The position numbers were made by a program, and so were the translations under genes. Below, piece by piece: positions 57,726 through 64,000 of a DNA stretch of 64,000 nt (within the stretch, counting starts at the first letter, position 1; the number at the start of each line of letters is the position of its first letter). The DNA comes from Isoetes taiwanensis. Lineage: Eukaryota > Streptophyta > Lycopodiopsida > Isoetales > Isoetaceae. The notes below the pieces were generated by a model, which saw only the letters and a list, made by a program, of their open reading frames with translations, had not been told where the DNA came from and searched no databases. The DNA is taken from assembly GCA_021234155.1 (NCBI GenBank), contig JAJEKV010000170.1, forward strand, positions 312,001 to 376,000, in the 5' to 3' direction.

Positions 57726-58945
57726 AAAGCAACCATGGTGTCTAATAGTAAGTGTATACATTAACCAACTAGTGATCATAAGAACAAATTAAATCGTGTT
57801 TGGTCCACGACTTTATTTGGGCCACATATTATTATCTATTATTGCAAATACTTTTTAAGTTCTTGAAGACCTTGGTCTGCACTTCTTTTCTCTAATATTG
57901 GCTTCCTTTAGAAGTTGCCTTCTATGATACTCTTTGTTGTTATGCTTCGCGATTCTCAGCGTTTTTGTGGGCAAGGTCCCCCTAGTTTATAATTTCCTGT
58001 ATCTTATAAGATCCTTGATTCTTTGTTAGGTGTTTTATCTGGAGAAATAGATGTAATTGGACCGGGGCTTTTAAATGAGTGGTGGAAGTTCCCAACATGA
58101 AGGCGTATTTGCAATAGGTTATTGTGCTAGCTATTCGAAGAGCACTGGGAAAAATATGCTGCCAGCATTAGCCCAGGTAATTTTTTCTTTGCAAACATAG
58201 TTAAAACCCGTTTCTGAATTGAGTGCACTAGAGATGTCTTGTGAAGCCTATGTATTTTTTGCCGAACAATGCAGCTCAAAACATTGCGACCAGCGTGTAT
58301 GCTATCTAGAATTCTAAGCGTGGAATGCTGCGTTTTCTATGAGAGTGTCGCGACCTCTTGATAAAATGTTTTCTTGAAAACAATCTATTAATCTTTGCCC
58401 AAAACATTTCTTTCTAGCGGTAGCATGCGCTCAAAATCGGTAGCTTTCGGCCAAAGGATGTATAGCATTGTGTTATCACAATGATTTGTATTTTAATAAC
58501 CACCAACATCAGATTCACTAGGGTTTGCCAAGGCGAGCATTGGATTTTGCCCATTGTGCAGTTCTAGCCTTCCTATCGGACAATTGAGTCAATGGCCGCC
58601 TCACGGTACTTAGCGACTCCCAAATAACTCTTGAACTCAGGTTATAATTGACAAATGGGTATGATGCGGTTCCATATCATTATAATAAACATCTTGTGAG
58701 CAAGGTTTCTTCAAGTCTTAAATAGATCTCGCTATTGAAGGTGCTGTATTTCTCGTTAGCTCCAACAACTTCTACAACACATTAAAGATCTTCATTATAC
58801 AAAGGCGATCTTTGTTCACTATAAACAATGGGCACGGAAGTCTTCCAGCATCAGTAAATACATTGATCTTTCCTCTTAGGCATACTTCAATCTATACTTA
58901 TTTGTTGGATGTTGCACACTACTACATTTCTCTGCATCCCATCCG
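57726..58945. other. Gene-free stretch downstream of the WD40 relic
   Basis: May hold further decayed exons of that gene, but no recognisable blade or TPR helix was found. Confidence 0.35.
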
Positions 58946-58947
58946 AA

Positions 58948-59345
58948 TCTTGGCTTTGGGTTATATAGAAACCCATGACACATACTTAGATTTAGGCACA
59001 ATTTGGCCATAGCTTAGAAACCTGCCAAAATAATGGTTATAATTCATGCCATTTCCATGCATCTTCCATGCTACTCTATTTTTGCATTCTATATGTATGT
59101 TGAGTTGCAAGGTGTGAGACCAAGTAAGATGATATTTTTTTACAATGTCTTGGCTTTGGGTTATATAGAAACCCATGACCACGGACTTAGATTTAAACAC
59201 AATTTGGCCATAGCTTAGAAACACGCCAAAATAATGGTTATAATTCATGCCATGTCCATGCATCTTCCATGCTACTCCATTTGCGCATTCCATATATGTT
59301 GAGTTGCAAGGTGTGTGACCAAGTAGGATGATATTTTTACAATGT
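58948..59345. repeat. Tandem duplication, unit about 198 bp, two copies
   Basis: TCTTGGCTTTGGGTTATATAGAAACCCATGAC-type sequence starts at about 58948 and again at about 59146, and the copies match to the GATGATATTTTT segment. The 164-codon minus-strand frame at 58961-59455 merely spans both copies, its protein repeating itself. Confidence 0.88.
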
Positions 59346-60425
59346 TTTACGGATACATAATTCCAAGCGGGGTAAATAGTTGCATGATCTAGTGGAATTA
59401 ATTTGGAAATGATCATTATGGAAATGGCGAGGAGTTTTTGACAAAATTCGGCCACAATGTTGTTTTTAAACCACTATGATTGTTGGTTATAGTCGTTTGG
59501 GCAGATGTAGAAGATGCCGCAGCCATTTCTGGTCGGATGCCTTGGCATAACATTTCAACGTGGAATGTTGTAGACCTTATAGAAGAGGTATGGAAGGTGC
59601 TCAAGAAAATGAAGGAACATCGTGTGGTTGCGCCATCTCCATTTTTTTTGAGCCATCATTGCTTCCAAACATGGTGAGAAAACTTCTGGAAAAAGTGCCT
59701 TTTTTTAAATGCTTATGCCATCCTACTCTTATACTTTATCATTACTAGGGGTCTAAGATTTGGGACTGCATCTTGGCATTGACCTTATAGTATATTCCTC
59801 AAGACTAAGACCTTTCTGCAGATTCTCATTTTCATTTATTTATTGCATGTTGCACATTACTACATTTCGTGCCTTTTTAACTGGCTGGCTTTCTTTGAAT
59901 GTCAAGAGAATGTTCATATTCTGTCGGCATTGTTGGCACATGTGAGATTAGTTACACGGTCATAAAGAGTTTAAGCATAAAATCGTTGACAAATGACCAT
60001 GAATTTCAATCCTGTTAGAAAGCAGTCCAATTTAGCTTATATGAAATGGGATCTATGTGGAAATTGGATGGTGGAGGTTACCTCACTCTTATATTAATTG
60101 TTTGGAGATCAAATCTTAATGGTAGGGTGTGAATAAGGAGGACTGGCCCGGCAGTATTATGCCTTCTTTCTGAGTTGGAACCTAAATAAATATATGCGAT
60201 GGCGTATTTAGCTTACGCCTAGGTAACTTCTAACCTTTGACTAAGTATTGTAGCATAAAAGGGGTTGCAATCATCATCTTTTGGTGATGAAAAAGTGTGT
60301 TTGAAGACATCCTTGAAGTCTGTCTAATTCAATTTCTCCGCAAAATGTGAGAACATCTGAAGAGCCACGGCCTAAAAATGGTTACAACTATTCCCTCAAA
60401 TTTGCAAAGGCTAGACATGCTTTGA
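59346..60425. other. Gene-free stretch, nothing recognised
   Basis: AT-rich, with short incidental frames only. No repeat, RNA or transposon end was noticed. Confidence 0.45.
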
Positions 60426-60607
60426 GACATGTTTGAAGCATGTTGGTCGGAATCGTATTCAATGGTACTTGCATACAAAAGATTGGTGACCTTTGGGTTG
60501 AAAGCCGGGTTTAGAGACATGTTGAAGCATGTTGAATTCGGAATTCGTATTCAATAGTACTTGCATACAAAAGATTGGTGACATTTGGGTTGAAAGCGGG
60601 TTTAGTA
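60426..60607. repeat. Tandem duplication, unit about 90-100 bp, two copies
   Basis: GAGACATGTT(T)GAAGCATGTTG through AAAGATTGGTGAC(C/A)TTTGGG and GAAAGC(C)GGGTTTAG occurs twice in a row, with small indels. Confidence 0.88.
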
Positions 60608-62530
60608 CATCTTATTTGCCTTAAATTTATTGGTTGAACTCTATGTAGATGCTTGATCGGAGAAAAACCAGCCTTTAACATTTCCATTCTCTTCTTGCGG
60701 TAGCATTACGCCCCCAAAATCCGGTGGCATTTCGGCCCGGACTATATGTACCAACATCAAATTCACTAGATTTCATTAAAGTATGTGCATGTGTGGATTT
60801 GATGCTACATTGAAACAGAAACCTATGTAGTGGGGCATAACTTTAGAATGAGAATGAGATCTAAATGCTCCAAAATGTTTCTGCAAACTGCTCCTTGATG
60901 ATTTCATCATGATATGGTAAGTTAATTGTGCACTTAGTCAGCAGGATCGTCACCTCTAGTTCACTCTGATAGATGCTTTTGACAGCTTGCTAAATCTTGC
61001 CATGCATTATATGAGCTTGACTGTTTTCACCTTTTAACTTTTGTTGTTTTATGTAGAATATTTTAGAAGGTTAGATGATCTTAATCGTATCTTTGTTTAT
61101 CTGGTTTATGATGGTGGGTTTTGTTGCATCTTTAACTGGCAGATTAATGAAGGAGACTTCAAGTAAATTGGCCTATGGTTATCAATATGTTGGTTGTGAC
61201 TCTTTCCACTACTAAATTTGCAGTTATACTACATTATTGTTTGGTTGCAGTTGAGAAAGAGAACTCTTAAAAGGAATATGTCCTAAAAGAAAATGTAAAC
61301 TAGAATGCTAGCAAATTGAATTCTTTGAGATATTTGTTTTACTAAAAGTGCACTTAAAGTTCACCAGCATTTGTCGAGGAGTCTATTTGAGATAATTATC
61401 ATTGATAGCATGAGTTGTTCAATTTGGCATTTTCATTGCAAAGCCCAGATAATTTGTGTGCATTTAGAACATGATTTCGAGTAAGTTATGCATTTGCATT
61501 TTCACATCGATTTTTCTTTCTTCTTTCGCTATAGCCATTATAGTCATTGGAGCGTGGTTTGAGTAAGTTAAGCCTTAGCATTGTGCAACACCAAGATGGC
61601 ATTTTTCATTGCAAGAATCCATACTTGGTGATGTGCATTTAAAACATGATTCCAAAGTAAGTTATGCCTTTGCATTTTGCGATTAATGCGATGTTTATTT
61701 CTTCTTTTTGTTAATAATTTCGAGTAACTTAAGCCTTTCCATTGTGCAACACCAACTCTCTTCTTTTCTCTAAAACTTGATACAATCCTATACAATATAA
61801 TGACTTTTGATCAATCTTCAACAAACCTCTGTGGAATATAGTGAAATAGAGAAGTAAATTGTTGAGAATCTAATGAATCTTTCCACGCAATGTTATTGGC
61901 CTTAAAAATGATGGCTTATATAATCGATCGACTATGAAAAATCATCAAAAAATTTTCTATTTGCAGGAATAGAATATTTAAGAATCTTACTCTAAGAAAT
62001 TGTTGAGGTAATGTTTACACAAAGCTTAAGTAATATTTGAACAAAGTTTTAATTAATTATGAGAGAACGTCATAGAATCCCCACACTTAATATGAAAAGT
62101 ACCGCTTGCATCCTATTGCTAGACCATAAAATTGTACTTTTGGGGTTGCCCGAAGGGCAAACGCTAGACAAGGTTGTGATATTTGTTGAAAATTGTGGTG
62201 TATGGTAGCACCTTAATTCCCTAGTTTTGTTAGATCATTCTTAGGTCTTTGTTATCTCAACAAAGGCTTTGTTGATCTTTGTTTTGCTTATTTAGACTAC
62301 TAAATTTGAAATTCCCTCTTTCCTTAGGTCAAATCAGGAAGATGGTAACTTTGGTAACTTTTGCAGCCAAGACTTGTTCGTTTACGTCATGCCACTTGGC
62401 ACCATCCCATAGGATGTATGACACCCACGCCACTCTAACATTGCATTATTGTGTGATTGTTGGGTCTTGGCCCCAACCACCTTACATTGAACGTGAACGG
62501 CCTCGATTTGTTCTAAGACTAGTGTGTTAT
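60608..62530. other. Gene-free stretch with a repeated GAGTAAGTTA-type motif
   Basis: Around 61455-61760 a segment like CATTTAAAACATGATTCCAA then AGTAAGTTATGCCTTTGCATT recurs about four times in diverged form, with CATTGTGCAACACCAA twice (about 61578 and 61740). No gene was seen. Confidence 0.5.
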
Positions 62531-62537
62531 TACTAAA

Positions 62538-63625
62538 TCAAATGTCCAGGCGTAAATGCTAGTCTTCTTAATCTTGGACTTCTCCCAGATGTTTATAAAC
62601 CATAGTTGATAGATCATTGATAGTACAAACAAATGTCTAGGCATATATGCTGATCGTAATACTCTCGAAGTTTACTCCCAGGTGTTTATAAACTATAGTT
62701 GATAGACAGTTCGTTACCTTAGGACCGTTATAGTTACGGCCACAGTTCATTGGGGCTAAGAGTGTATTAAGAGCATGTATAATGGGACCACCATCTTAAG
62801 ATGAACATGACATGGTAGATGATGGGAGGATTGAATTGTCGGTATATGGAAGAGCTTGAGGTATCAAAAGCATAATGGCGAAGGGAATTGGTTGAGAAGA
62901 TCCAGTGGTAGAGTAATCATAAAGCAAGGATTAGAGCATCGTCAAAATTGTAAGGCATGATATTTTGGGGCCTTACAACGCATGTTAATATAGGTAGAGG
63001 ATTTTATTCCCAGATGTTCGTATAGTTCATGGACACATTTATAGTACAAAATGCACCTTCCAACTACAAATAGTGTATAACTATACAGAAATGTCTATCA
63101 TCGAGTGTTCCTGAGAAAGCCAAAACTAATTCACCCAGGTGTCAAGGACAAGCTTTTTGTTTGTACATTTGGTACGATTGTTGAATTTGCCTCGAATAAA
63201 ATTGGATACGCATCAAGAATAAGACAATAAATGAAGTTCATAAGCAGGGAACAAAATATTTATCAGAGTTTGTTTATCAATGACGTGTGTGGATGCATGT
63301 AGACTGTTTACCAAATATCTATGCTCATTGTTAGAGGAGATGCAATTTAATTTCGCTGAGCCAAAGACACCTCGAATAAAGCTGTACCCAATAGGATTAT
63401 AGACAAAGTTTGCTTCGTTATCATAGAGTGATCAGATGAAATCTAATTGCAAGTCTCCATCTAATAAACAACGATGAGCTCGATTGAATGGCCATCAAGC
63501 AAAGGGTTTAGCTTAAAACTTCATGACTTTGGACTGGATGCATGTTACCATTCCTGTCACTCTTAATCTTGGATTTTGTTCCCAGATTTCGTAAACCATA
63601 GTTCATAGACCCATTTAAAGTACAA
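62538..63625. repeat. Dispersed about 70-100-bp motif, four diverged copies
   Basis: Copies at about 62540-62625, 62630-62710, 62990-63055 and 63555-63625 share (C/T)TTGGA(C/T)TT-TCCCAGATGTTTATA, (A)ACCATAGTTGATAGA and ATAGTACAAA. The first two are adjacent; the others are 300-500 bp apart, so the array has been stretched by other sequence. Confidence 0.75.
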
Positions 63626-63630
63626 AAACT

Positions 63631-63757
<127 letters not shown>

Positions 63758-64000
63758 TTATTGCTTTAGTTCAACTTGAAAAAGTAGTCTCTTCAGTTTC
63801 CCATATTTCCCGTTTCAACCATAAATGTTAAATATATAATACTAGGTGTCTAACCATTGCATATCCATGTATGCTAATGTCTACCATCTTGAATACACTA
63901 CGTTCTACATGATGTTGCACTTCCAATTTTTAATGAAGTCCCACCTCCCACCTCTATTTTATTGCTCCATTGTTGACACTTCTTTCTAGTTCCATTATGA

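Noticed and set aside
58961-59455. 164-codon minus-strand frame as a gene
   Set aside because: It spans a tandem duplication and its protein repeats itself accordingly; no domain, and codon content follows the DNA repeat.

Overview
This window looks like nuclear DNA from a large, gene-poor, repeat-rich land-plant genome. The evidence is split genes with GT-AG introns, a complete ERECTA-family receptor kinase with the classic 27-exon plan, nuclear tRNA-Lys-derived repeats, several LINE families, Helitron- and hAT-type termini, and long AT-rich stretches. A fern or other seed-free vascular plant is my guess from the gene-to-repeat balance; that is inference only, and nothing here fixes the species.

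Layout. 1-7.1 kb: a 368-bp tandem duplication, a perfect (AAAAAT)35 microsatellite, a decayed PPR relic, and a broken kinase gene of plant MLKL-like appearance, ending at a Helitron-type 3' terminus. 7.1-10.6 kb: mostly featureless, with one 280-bp direct duplication. 10.6-18.5 kb: about 1-kb units each carrying two tRNA-Lys-like relics (minus orientation), interrupted by a hAT-type MITE with perfect inverted repeats and an 8-bp target duplication, and by LTR-retrotransposon fragments. 18.5-25.5 kb: no gene recognised, ending at a second Helitron-type terminus. 25.5-28.7 kb: the same tRNA-bearing units in plus orientation, broken by a LINE 3' end and by an AT-rich repeat also seen at 18 kb. 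31.5-37.3 kb: the one intact gene, an ERECTA/ERL-type LRR receptor kinase on the minus strand (988 codons as I splice it). 40.2-41.1 kb: a degenerate minisatellite. 41.4-49.8 kb: two related LINEs (endonuclease, reverse transcriptase, C-terminal CCHC motif), both broken, with different simple-sequence tails. 49.8-52.8 kb: a poly(A)-tailed retroelement end and a minus-strand LINE end with a zinc-binding domain. 57.3-57.8 kb: a WD40 relic resembling WDTC1/ASG2. 58.9-63.8 kb: short tandem duplications, a dispersed motif and a long (TA)n tract.

Apart from the receptor kinase, almost everything legible is mobile-element, satellite-like or decayed gene sequence. The nesting gives a relative history: the tRNA-Lys units came first, then the hAT MITE, LINE and LTR fragments landed in them. 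The least ordinary structure is the tRNA-Lys-bearing 1-kb repeat, present as two arrays in opposite orientations. I found no convincing new multi-gene system.
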